Shown here one piece after another: positions 5,771-12,734 of a stretch of DNA of 17,131 bases; position 1 is the stretch's first letter, and each line of letters starts with the position of its first letter. The DNA comes from Actinomycetota bacterium (GTDB lineage: Bacteria > Actinomycetota > CADDZG01 > WHSQ01). The translations under genes were made by a program, and so were the position numbers. The stretch lies in contig JADDQX010000038.1 of the NCBI GenBank assembly GCA_016781115.1, positions 1 to 17,131 on the forward strand, given 5' to 3'. Under the pieces are notes generated by a model. It saw only the letters and a program-made list of their open reading frames with translations. It did no database searches and was not told the DNA's origin.

Positions 5771-6874
5771 CTAGACGGCGAGCTTTCCGTTCTCAACCAG
5801 CGTCTCGCCGTCGACGGTTACGCGCCCGCCTCTGCGGAGGTCGCAGACCATGTCCCAGTGCACGGCGGAGTGGTTCACGCCGCCGGTCTCGGGATAGGAG
5901 GCCCCGACCGCGAGGTGGACGGTGCCGCCGATCTTCTCGTCGAGGAGGATCTCGCCGGTGAAGGCGGTGATGCCGAAGTTGGTCCCGATGCCGAGCTCAC
6001 CGAGCGTCCTAGACCCAGCATCGGTGTCGAGCGTCTTGATCAGGAACTCCTCGTTCTTCTCCGCGCTCGCGGCGACGACCTTGCCGTCGGCGAACTCGAG
6101 GCGGATGCCCTCCACCAGCTGCCCCCCGTATAGCGCGGGATAGGTGAAGGAGACGACGCCGCGGGTCCCGTTCTCGACCGGCCCGGTGAAGATCTCTCCG
6201 TCTGGGAAGTTCGAGGTTCCGTCCGCCGGGATGAAGGTGCGGTCGGTGATGTCGAGATAGAGGTCGGTGCCCTCGCCCTCCAGGTGCACCTCACGCCGGC
6301 CCCTCACCCACTCCAGAAGGCGAGCGTGGCGTTCCGCGACCTTCTTCCACTCGCCTACGGGATCGTCGGCGGCCACCAAGCAGGCGCCGTAGTAGAAGTC
6401 CTCGTATTCCTCGAGGCTCATCTCGGCGTCCATCGCTATGGCTTCCGTCGGGAAGAGCGTCACGTTCCACCGCAGCTCCCCCGAGGCCCCGCGCTCCATC
6501 CGGCGGTCGAAGATCGGGCGGCGTGCCTTGGCCGCCAGCACCTGCCGGGCAGGATCCACCTTCGATAGCTGACGAGTGTTGGTGTCACTGATGATGGAGA
6601 AGTCAACGTCGAGGTTCTCGACGTACCACTTCTCCGGCTCCCACACGTACTCGAGCTGATGATCCTGGGCGAACCTGTAGAGGAGGGGCTGCGCAGCAGG
6701 CACCGTGGCGCGCAGCAAGGGGTGCGCCCCGCGCTCGAGACAACGGCGATAGATAGCGATCATCAGGGGTTCGGCTGCGTAGGACCCGCGGATCGATACG
6801 AGATCCCTCTCTTTCACGCCGACCGAGTAGTCGACGAGGATGTCCGCAACCCTCTCGACCCGCTGATCCCTCAT
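5771..6874 (-). CDS. M29-family (thermophilic type) metallo-aminopeptidase
   Basis: The 367-residue protein matches the M29 aminopeptidase family (AmpS/AmpT/PepS), cytoplasmic two-metal enzymes that remove N-terminal residues from peptides. Family features include the N-terminal domain with VERVADILVDYSVGVKERDLV, and the C-terminal catalytic segment with SNFPDGEIFTGPVENG (221-236, candidate ligand Glu227), LGELGIGTNFGI (291-302, Glu293), GTVHLAVGASYPETGG (317-332, His320) and NHSAVHWDMVCDLR (334-347, His335, His339, Asp341). The ATG at 6874 follows a GGGGAG ribosome site that overlaps the hydrolase stop codon 10 bases upstream. No signal peptide is seen. It appears to be the last gene of the glmS-nnr-alr-hydrolase series. 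Substrate range cannot be read from sequence. Confidence 0.92.
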   Translation of the reverse strand: MRDQRVERVADILVDYSVGVKERDLVSIRGSYAAEPLMIAIYRRCLERGAHPLLRATVPAAQPLLYRFAQDHQLEYVWEPEKWYVENLDVDFSIISDTNTRQLSKVDPARQVLAAKARRPIFDRRMERGASGELRWNVTLFPTEAIAMDAEMSLEEYEDFYYGACLVAADDPVGEWKKVAERHARLLEWVRGRREVHLEGEGTDLYLDITDRTFIPADGTSNFPDGEIFTGPVENGTRGVVSFTYPALYGGQLVEGIRLEFADGKVVAASAEKNEEFLIKTLDTDAGSRTLGELGIGTNFGITAFTGEILLDEKIGGTVHLAVGASYPETGGVNHSAVHWDMVCDLRRGGRVTVDGETLVENGKLAV

Positions 6875-6884
6875 CTAGCTCCCC

Positions 6885-7919
6885 TCACCGAGCCGCCGAC
6901 GCCGGCGAGCCCAGGACATCCGCCATGAACCTTTGCAGCATGTCATTGAAGTCATCGTGCCGCTCCAGCATGGTCATGTGACCACACCCCTCGAGCACCT
7001 GCAGCTCCGCCTTCGGCAGATGCTGCGCCAGGTACTCAGAAGCCTTCGGCACCGTCAGTCTGTCCTGCGTGCCGGTGATCACCAGAACGGGGACCGTGAC
7101 GCCTCCCAGCACGTCGGTGACGTCGAAGTCCCGGTAGGACTTGATCAGATCGAACAGGACGTCAGACGGCGTGTCGGCAAGCATGTCGTAGGTGAAGTCG
7201 ATCTGCTTGGCGGATGCATGAGGGCCGAACGCCGCGAAGGAGACGGCCAGGAAGATCTGGTCGGTCGGCTTCACGATCTTGCGTAAGCGATCGACGCTGC
7301 CGTGGTACCCCCCCAGCATGTCCAGCGGGTTTCGGATGACCCTCTCGACCTTCGAGACGACCGCTCCGCCGATTGAGGTGTCGTATGCGGGGCGATACGT
7401 CGTGTTCGAAAGTACGAGGCCTTTGATCCGCGAGCCGAGCCATTCATGGCGGATGCAGCACAGCTGCAGAGCGATCATGCCGCCGATCGAGTGCCCGACG
7501 ATCACCGCTTCCTCGAGCTCTGAGTCCTCGATGACCGCCTCGAGATCGTGCGCCAGGGTGTCGATCGAGAAGTCGTCGTCCCCCTTCGGCTGCGACCTCC
7601 CGTGTCCCCGCAGATCGAAGAACACGAGGCGTTGGCCTCCGACACCGTCCAGCTGGTAGTGCCAGAGATCGGTGCGGAGGGCGGAGCCGTGAACGAAGAC
7701 CGCGCCGCGAGGTCCGGGCGGCCCCGCCTCCTCGACGAACAGCTCGGCTCCGTCGGGCCGGTGGATCAGTCTCTCCCGCTCGCCTCTTCTCGTTCCGAAC
7801 CGCTCGCCCGCCTCGGGATCGTTGCGCCGGCGGCGATTGACGACGGAACGCTGGGCTATGGCGCCTGCTCCCAAACCGACGGCTGTTCCTGCCAGCGCGA
7901 AGACGCCTCTCCTAGCCAT
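6885..7919 (-). CDS. Alpha/beta-hydrolase with N-terminal membrane anchor
   Basis: A 344-residue alpha/beta-hydrolase. It carries the oxyanion strand AVFVHGSA (73-80), DLRGHGRS (102-109), the nucleophile elbow GHSIGG with Ser144 (142-147), the acid in GTQDRLTVP (Asp286) and the histidine in GCGHMTMLERHD (His314), so the catalytic triad is complete. Residues 6-27 form a hydrophobic, glycine- and alanine-rich segment after MARR and before a basic NRRRR stretch, which suggests a membrane anchor or an uncleaved (possibly twin-arginine) signal. The ATG at 7919 overlaps the alr stop by 8 bases and is preceded by GGAG. Substrate is unknown. In mycobacteria a similar hydrolase gene lies near alr, which supports this being an old resident of the cluster. 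Confidence 0.88.
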   Translation of the reverse strand: MARRGVFALAGTAVGLGAGAIAQRSVVNRRRRNDPEAGERFGTRRGERERLIHRPDGAELFVEEAGPPGPRGAVFVHGSALRTDLWHYQLDGVGGQRLVFFDLRGHGRSQPKGDDDFSIDTLAHDLEAVIEDSELEEAVIVGHSIGGMIALQLCCIRHEWLGSRIKGLVLSNTTYRPAYDTSIGGAVVSKVERVIRNPLDMLGGYHGSVDRLRKIVKPTDQIFLAVSFAAFGPHASAKQIDFTYDMLADTPSDVLFDLIKSYRDFDVTDVLGGVTVPVLVITGTQDRLTVPKASEYLAQHLPKAELQVLEGCGHMTMLERHDDFNDMLQRFMADVLGSPASAAR

Positions 7920-9075
7920 CGTCTCCGCCTGCTGTTTCGTTCAGGAAGATGCGAGGGACGCGCGACGGGATCCTCGTCGTCACCTCGTAGTTGATCGTCC
8001 CCACGTGCACTGCCAGCTCCTCCGCCCGGACCGCGTCATCGGCGTCATCGCCGATCAGCGTAGCGATGCTTCCGGCCTCGACATCGTCTTCCCCCACGTC
8101 CAGCATGAACTGATCCATACAGACCGTTCCAGACACGCGGTATCTGCGACCGCCTATCAACACATCTCCCCGCCCCGACAGCCGCCGGTCGTAACCGTCC
8201 GCGTAGCCCGCCGTGACGGTGGCGATACGGCTTCTCTGCGCGAGCGAGTAGCGCAAGCCGTACGACACGCCGTCTCCGGCTTCGAGCACCTTGGTCATGT
8301 TGACGCGAGCTCGCAAGGCCAGTGCGGGCCTCAGGTCCAGGATCCCCAACAGATCCCGGCCCGGCCACAACCCGTAGCTCGCGATCCCACACCGGACCAG
8401 GTCGAGATGGGTGTCGGGATCGCTCATCGTGGCCGCTGAGTTCGCCAGATGCCGATAGCGCGGTTTCACGCCCGCGGTGTCTAGTTCTTCCAGGGTCTTC
8501 TGGAAGAGGTCTATCTGCATCCGCGTGAAGGGATGGTTCGGAACGTCCGCCACCGCTAGGTGGCTCCAGACGCCCTCCACCTCCAGCGCCTCCATCGCCA
8601 CAAGCGACCGTGCCACGGAGGCGACGTCTTCCGCAGGAACGCCGACGCGGTGCATGCCGGAGTCGACCTTCAGATGCACGGGAACGCGCCGCCCTCGCTC
8701 CTTCGCCGCGTCCGACACCACCCGCGCGAACGCTTCGGTGTAGACCGTGGGCGTCAGGTCGTGGTCGAGCATGGCGGTGATGGCACCCGGCGGCGGCTCC
8801 GTGAAGACATGTATCGGCGCGGCCACTCCGGCTTGACGCAGATGGAGACCCTCCGCCACCCGAGCAACCCCCAACCGCGTCGCACCGCCCTGGAGCATCG
8901 CGATCGCCGACTGCGGGTTGCCGTGCCCATACGCATAACCCTTGACGACGCCCATGAGCTCGGCCCCCGAAGCGTGCGCGGCGAGGGTGCGGACGTTGTG
9001 ACGGATCGCGCCGAGGTCGACCTCGGCCCAGACCGGATGCCCTCGCTCTTCGACCTCAGCCCTCGTCAGTGACAT
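7912..9075 (-). CDS. alr: Alanine racemase
   Basis: A PLP-dependent alanine racemase (387 residues from the ATG at 9075) that makes D-alanine for peptidoglycan. The N-terminal TIM barrel begins VWAEVDLGAIRHNVRTLA, and the PLP lysine lies in VVKGYAYGHG (Lys45). Other hallmarks are HLKVDSGMHRVG (134-145), HLANSAA (209-215), RCGIASYGLWPG (228-239), the second-base tyrosine in VSYGLRY (Tyr272) and GTVCMDQFMLDV further on. The motif after the lysine usually reads KADAYGHG or KANAYGHG; Gly-Tyr at these two positions is unusual. The start is uncertain: ATG 9081 is two codons upstream and neither has a clear ribosome site; both overlap the end of nnr, by 20 or 26 bases, as expected for coupling. Confidence 0.95.
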   Translation of the reverse strand: MSLTRAEVEERGHPVWAEVDLGAIRHNVRTLAAHASGAELMGVVKGYAYGHGNPQSAIAMLQGGATRLGVARVAEGLHLRQAGVAAPIHVFTEPPPGAITAMLDHDLTPTVYTEAFARVVSDAAKERGRRVPVHLKVDSGMHRVGVPAEDVASVARSLVAMEALEVEGVWSHLAVADVPNHPFTRMQIDLFQKTLEELDTAGVKPRYRHLANSAATMSDPDTHLDLVRCGIASYGLWPGRDLLGILDLRPALALRARVNMTKVLEAGDGVSYGLRYSLAQRSRIATVTAGYADGYDRRLSGRGDVLIGGRRYRVSGTVCMDQFMLDVGEDDVEAGSIATLIGDDADDAVRAEELAVHVGTINYEVTTRIPSRVPRIFLNETAGGDDG

Positions 9076-10609
9076 GTCCATCAGCGTAGGTGCTGCGCAG
9101 ACGGCGGATCGCCTCGGGCAGCGCCTCGCACACGTCCCAGGCGACCACCCCGATCGGTCCAACCCTTTCCGCCGCGACCGCTCCCGCCACGCCGTGCACG
9201 TAACAAGCCGCGACGGTTGCATCGAGCGGCGCACCGCCGCGAGCGAGCACGGCAGCGATGGCACCCGTGAGGACGTCGCCGGTTCCGGCGGTTGCAAGCT
9301 CGGGGCCCCCCACGGGGATCACAGATGCCGTCGCGGCTCCCCCGCTACCGGCGGTCTCCCCCGCGGGCGCCGCCACGAGTGTGTTGTGGCCCTTCAAGAT
9401 CACGGTGCAGCCGAAACGTTCGGCGGCCTCGATAGCGGTCGCTACTCGATCGTGTAGCACGTCCGCGATGTCGACGCCGAGCAGCCGAGCCATCTCGGCG
9501 GCGTGCGGGGTCAATACGAGCGGCCAGTCCCGGCCCGCGAGCACCTCTGTTCGCCCGGCGAGCGCGTTCAGGGCGTCGGCGTCCAGAACCAGCGGGTGCT
9601 GGAGCTCCGCCACCGCGCGCTCGACCAGTTGAGTCTGGTCGATACCGGTACCGAGACCCGGACCGAGCGCAACGGCATCGGCGCGATCGAGCGGCGCCGC
9701 GAGCTCGTCCAACACCGCGGGCCCGAGGACCTCGCGCTGCACCACCGTCGCCTTCAAGGCCTCCGGAAGGGCTTGGTTCGCCGCGTCGATGACCCGCGGC
9801 GTCGATGCCAGCGTGACGTAGCCCGCCCCCATCCGCTCGGCCGCCCGTGCGACGAGCAGCGCCGCGCCGGTCGTGCGGTCGGAGCCCGCCATCACCACCA
9901 CGACCCCATGGGATGTCTTGTGATCACCGGGCGCGACCCGCGGGATGGAGTCATAGACATCGGCGCTCTCCACCACGAACACCCGCGCCTCGCGCACCGG
10001 TATCCCTATGTCGGCGACCACGACCTCCATCGGGCGATCGCCCTTGCGGAAGAAGGTCTGCAGCTTCTCGGCCCCCAGCGCCACCGTCACATGCGCCGGC
10101 ACCATCCCGGCCGAGGGCACGTCCACCGAGATGAGGCGGGGCGGGGGCGTCTCCGACGCGTCCGGCACCACCCGCGCGACCGCCTCAAGCGCCTCTCGCG
10201 CCTCGCCCTCGGCCTGACCCCGGAAGCCGGTCCCGAAGACGGCGTCGACGATCACGTCGCAATCCAGATGCCGCCGCTCGAAAGGAACGACGGGGCACCC
10301 GGTCTGTCTCAGAAGATCCAGATGAACCTTCGCCGGCCCCTTCGCATCCTCCGGATCGAAGGTCGTGCAGCACACGACCCGCAGCCCCTCCCGGTGGAGG
10401 ACACGGGCTGCGGCGAAGCCGTCGCCGCCGTTGTTGCCCTGCCCGCAGACGACCGCGACCTTCTTGCCGTAACGTCCTGTCGCCTCCCGCAACACCGCGC
10501 GCGCGACGGCGTAGCCGGCACGCTCCATCAGGACATGCGCGGGAGTACCCGCAGCGATCGCCTCTTCGTCCGCCCGGCGCATCTCGTCGGGCGTGACCAG
10601 AGGCCTCAC
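9056..10609 (-). CDS. nnr: Bifunctional NAD(P)H-hydrate epimerase / ADP-dependent dehydratase
   Basis: This 517-residue protein fuses two repair activities for damaged NAD(P)H hydrates. The N-terminal NnrE domain (about 1-220) shows CGQGNNGGDGFAAARVLHREG (55-75), VDAVFGTGF (121-129) and the catalytic-Asp strand ISVDVPS (160-166). The C-terminal NnrD kinase-like domain shows KTSHGVVVVMAGSDRTTGAA (231-250), ALGPGLGTG, VLDADALNAL, LTPHAAEMARLLG, ILKGHNTLV and the nucleotide-site GTGDVLTG (442-449). The start is GTG at 10609, overlapping the glmS stop as GTGA. An oddity is that after DVPS the usual Gly-Leu-Asp-Ala-Asp-Thr-Gly loop is missing: the sequence goes straight to AGMVPAHVTVALGAEK, about 11-13 residues short. 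No acpS gene separates it from glmS. Confidence 0.95.
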   Translation of the reverse strand: MRPLVTPDEMRRADEEAIAAGTPAHVLMERAGYAVARAVLREATGRYGKKVAVVCGQGNNGGDGFAAARVLHREGLRVVCCTTFDPEDAKGPAKVHLDLLRQTGCPVVPFERRHLDCDVIVDAVFGTGFRGQAEGEAREALEAVARVVPDASETPPPRLISVDVPSAGMVPAHVTVALGAEKLQTFFRKGDRPMEVVVADIGIPVREARVFVVESADVYDSIPRVAPGDHKTSHGVVVVMAGSDRTTGAALLVARAAERMGAGYVTLASTPRVIDAANQALPEALKATVVQREVLGPAVLDELAAPLDRADAVALGPGLGTGIDQTQLVERAVAELQHPLVLDADALNALAGRTEVLAGRDWPLVLTPHAAEMARLLGVDIADVLHDRVATAIEAAERFGCTVILKGHNTLVAAPAGETAGSGGAATASVIPVGGPELATAGTGDVLTGAIAAVLARGGAPLDATVAACYVHGVAGAVAAERVGPIGVVAWDVCEALPEAIRRLRSTYADGHVTDEG

Positions 10610-12438
10610 TCGACGGTGACGCTCTTGGCCAGGTTGCGCGGTTTGTCCGGGGAGAGCCCCCGCTCCTTCGCGATGAAGTAAGCGAACAGCTGGAGCGGCA
10701 CCGTGTCGAGGATCGGGCTCAACAGCGGCTTCGTAACCGGCACCTCGAAGAGCTCGTTCGCCAGCGCCCGCGCCCGCTCGTCACCCTGTGGAGCGACGAG
10801 GATCGTGTCGGCCCCGCGCGCACGGACCTCTTCGATGTTCGCCAGCATCTTGTCGTAGAGCTTGGCGCCGGTTAGCACCGCCACCACAGGAACGCCCGGC
10901 TCGAGCAACGCGATCGCCCCGTGCTTCAGCTCTCCCGCCGGATATCCCTCCGCGTGGATATAGGAGATCTCCTTGAGCTTCAACGCGCCCTCCAGCGCGA
11001 CCGCCGTGCCGACGCCCCGCCCGATGAAGATGACATCCGACGCGTCCGCGTAACGCTTGGCCGCTCGGTGCACCTCGCCCTGGCTGCGGAGCACCTCCTC
11101 CACCTGTTCCGGAAGCGCCTGCAGGGCGGTCAGCGTCTCGGCCGTCTTCGCGGGGTCCATGCTCTGCCGTTGCTGCGCGAGGTACAGCGCGAAGAGGTTC
11201 AGCGCAACCAACTGCGCGAGGAAGGTCTTCGTCGCCGCGACCCCGATCTCGGGCCCGGCATGCGTGAACAGAACCGCGTCGGCGTCGCGGGTGATCGAAG
11301 ACCCGACGACGTTCGTGATCGCCACGACCTTGGCCCCCATCTCCTTCGCGAAGCGGATGGCCGCCAAGGTGTCTGCGGTCTCACCCGACTGCGCGATCCC
11401 GATCACCAAGCACGTCTCGTCCAAGACGGGATCCCTGTAGCGGAACTCGGATGCGAGATCTAGCTCCACCGGGATCCGGGTGTAGTGCTCGATCGAATGC
11501 TTCGCCGCCATCCCGGAGTGGAACGAGGTGCCGCAGGCGACGACCACGACCTTCGAGATCCTTCGCAGCGTCTCGTCGTCCCAGTGAACCTCGTCAAGTT
11601 TCACCCGGCCCTCGCGATCGACGCGTCCACGCAGCGTGTCCCGCACCACGTCCGGCTGCTCGAAGATTTCCTTCAGCATGAAGTCCTCGTAGCCACCCTT
11701 CTCCGCTGCCTCCATGTTCCACTCGACGTGAACAGGCTCGACCGTCACTTCCTCACCCGCGAAGTCGAAGACGCGGACGGAGCCGCGGGACACCTCCGCG
11801 ACCTGACGGTTGTCGAGGGGGATCACATCGCGGGTGTGCGCGAGCAACGCCGGGATGTCGGAGGCGACCAGCCCCACGCCGTCCGCGGCTCCGACGATGA
11901 TCGGAGGCTCCTGGCGCGCGACGATGATCCGGTCTGGGTCGTCGGAGTTGATGCACACGAGCGCGAAAGCGCCCTCGAGCACGTTCACCGCCTCCAGAAC
12001 GGCCTCGAGCAACGAGCACGACCTCTCCTGGAGGATCGACTCGATCAGGTGGGCGGCGACCTCGGTGTCGGTCTCGGACATGAAGGTGTGCCCCTCACCC
12101 ACGAGGCGAGCCTTCAAGACGTCGTGGTTCTCGATGATCCCGTTGTGGACCAGCGCGATCTTCCCGCTGCAGTCTCGGTGCGGGTGAGCGTTCTCATCCG
12201 TCGGCGCCCCGTGCGTGGCCCAGCGGGTGTGGCCGATCCCGAGCAGCCCGGGAAGGTCGCGGCCCTCGAGCTCCGCTTCCAGCTCGCTCAGCCGCCCCGC
12301 CTTGCGTGCAACGGTCATGTCGCCATTCACGACCGCGACGCCCGCCGAGTCGTAACCCCTGTACTCCAAGCGCTCCATGCCCTCGATCAAGATCGGGAGC
12401 GCGGAGCGATCACCTACGTAGCCAACGATGCCGCACAT
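10606..12438 (-). CDS. glmS: Glutamine-fructose-6-phosphate aminotransferase (isomerising)
   Basis: GlmS converts fructose-6-phosphate and glutamine to glucosamine-6-phosphate, the first step to UDP-GlcNAc. The 610-residue length is standard. The start is the ATG at 12438, because Cys2 (MCGIVGYVG) must become the N-terminal nucleophile; an in-frame GTG at 12447 lies within the Shine-Dalgarno region (AGAGAGGTGA) and would bury the cysteine. The glutaminase domain has GHTRWATHG and HNGIIEN, followed by two SIS domains with CGTSFHSG, SGETADTLAAIRFAKE and GRG, and the C-terminal catalytic segment AEGYPAGELKHG plus the closing KSVTVE. Upstream on the same transcript side lies glmM, separated by a glmS ribozyme, so GlcN6P-triggered RNA cleavage is the likely control. 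It overlaps nnr by 4 bases. Confidence 0.98.
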   Translation of the reverse strand: MCGIVGYVGDRSALPILIEGMERLEYRGYDSAGVAVVNGDMTVARKAGRLSELEAELEGRDLPGLLGIGHTRWATHGAPTDENAHPHRDCSGKIALVHNGIIENHDVLKARLVGEGHTFMSETDTEVAAHLIESILQERSCSLLEAVLEAVNVLEGAFALVCINSDDPDRIIVARQEPPIIVGAADGVGLVASDIPALLAHTRDVIPLDNRQVAEVSRGSVRVFDFAGEEVTVEPVHVEWNMEAAEKGGYEDFMLKEIFEQPDVVRDTLRGRVDREGRVKLDEVHWDDETLRRISKVVVVACGTSFHSGMAAKHSIEHYTRIPVELDLASEFRYRDPVLDETCLVIGIAQSGETADTLAAIRFAKEMGAKVVAITNVVGSSITRDADAVLFTHAGPEIGVAATKTFLAQLVALNLFALYLAQQRQSMDPAKTAETLTALQALPEQVEEVLRSQGEVHRAAKRYADASDVIFIGRGVGTAVALEGALKLKEISYIHAEGYPAGELKHGAIALLEPGVPVVAVLTGAKLYDKMLANIEEVRARGADTILVAPQGDERARALANELFEVPVTKPLLSPILDTVPLQLFAYFIAKERGLSPDKPRNLAKSVTVE

Positions 12439-12461
12439 CGGCGTCACCTCTCTTTATGCAG

Positions 12462-12480
12462 GCGCGCGTCGAGGGCGCGC
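12462..12480 (-). promoter_or_regulatory. Small hairpin between ribozyme and glmS ribosome site
   Basis: GCGCGC (12462-12467) pairs with GCGCGC (12475-12480) around a 7-base loop. On the minus strand it lies between the ribozyme 3' end (12509) and the AGAGAGGTGA ribosome site (starting about 12454). It could protect the cleaved RNA or tune ribosome access; there is no U-run, so it is not an intrinsic terminator in the glmS direction. Confidence 0.35.
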
Positions 12481-12508
12481 TTTCAGCAGTATCAGAGAGG
12501 GCCACGCC

Positions 12509-12671
12509 GATGCCGGTTTGTGACCCGGGATCACTCCCGGGGTTTGTCGGCACCGTCACGACCGTGGCCGGCCGAGGGTCACCCGCCGAGTGGAACCGGC
12601 GCGCTTGCCGCCGGTCCTCCGAGATCCCCTACCTCGTCGACTCACCGCCTCCAACGATGAGCCCTGGCGCT
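12509..12671 (-). ncRNA. glmS self-cleaving ribozyme / GlcN6P riboswitch
   Basis: Read 5'->3' on the minus strand: predicted cleavage between A (12671) and G (12670) of CTA|GCGCCAGGGCT; P1 (12663-12655 with 12647-12639, 9 bp including two G.U); the invariant GACGAGG (12638-12632), which carries the general-base guanine; P3 (AGGG 12630-12627 with CCCT 12578-12575); an AUC core segment (12625-12623); TCGGCGGGT (12589-12581), whose GGCG can form the pseudoknot with GCGCC; P3.1 (12574-12570 with 12563-12559); P4 (12554-12548 with 12515-12509) with asymmetric A-rich internal loops ACAAACC and TCACAAAC; and P4a (12541-12535 with 12530-12524) capped by a GUGA tetraloop. Order, core words and helices agree with B. 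subtilis and T. tengcongensis glmS ribozymes as I remember them. Unusual is an additional 9-bp hairpin (12617-12609 with 12601-12593). GlcN6P acts as cofactor in this class; cleavage exposes a 5'-OH RNA that is degraded, lowering GlmS. Confidence 0.93.
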
Positions 12672-12734
12672 AGATCCGAACTGGTGCTGCTCCTCTCGCC
12701 GTCAAGGATACCCACGCGACAGCGGCGCGTCCCG

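Noticed and set aside
9082..9297. Extension of alr upstream to 9297
   Set aside because: The added residues lie within nnr in another frame and do not resemble the racemase N-terminus, which begins close to VWAEVDLGAIRHN.
12439..12447. GTG at 12447 as the glmS start
   Set aside because: It lies within the ribosome site and would place three residues ahead of the catalytic Cys2, which must be N-terminal after methionine removal.
12524..12541. The CCCGGGA/TCCCGGG hairpin as a glmM terminator
   Set aside because: It has a GUGA tetraloop and sits within a second paired helix with A-rich internal loops, which matches P4/P4a of the glmS ribozyme; there is no U-run.
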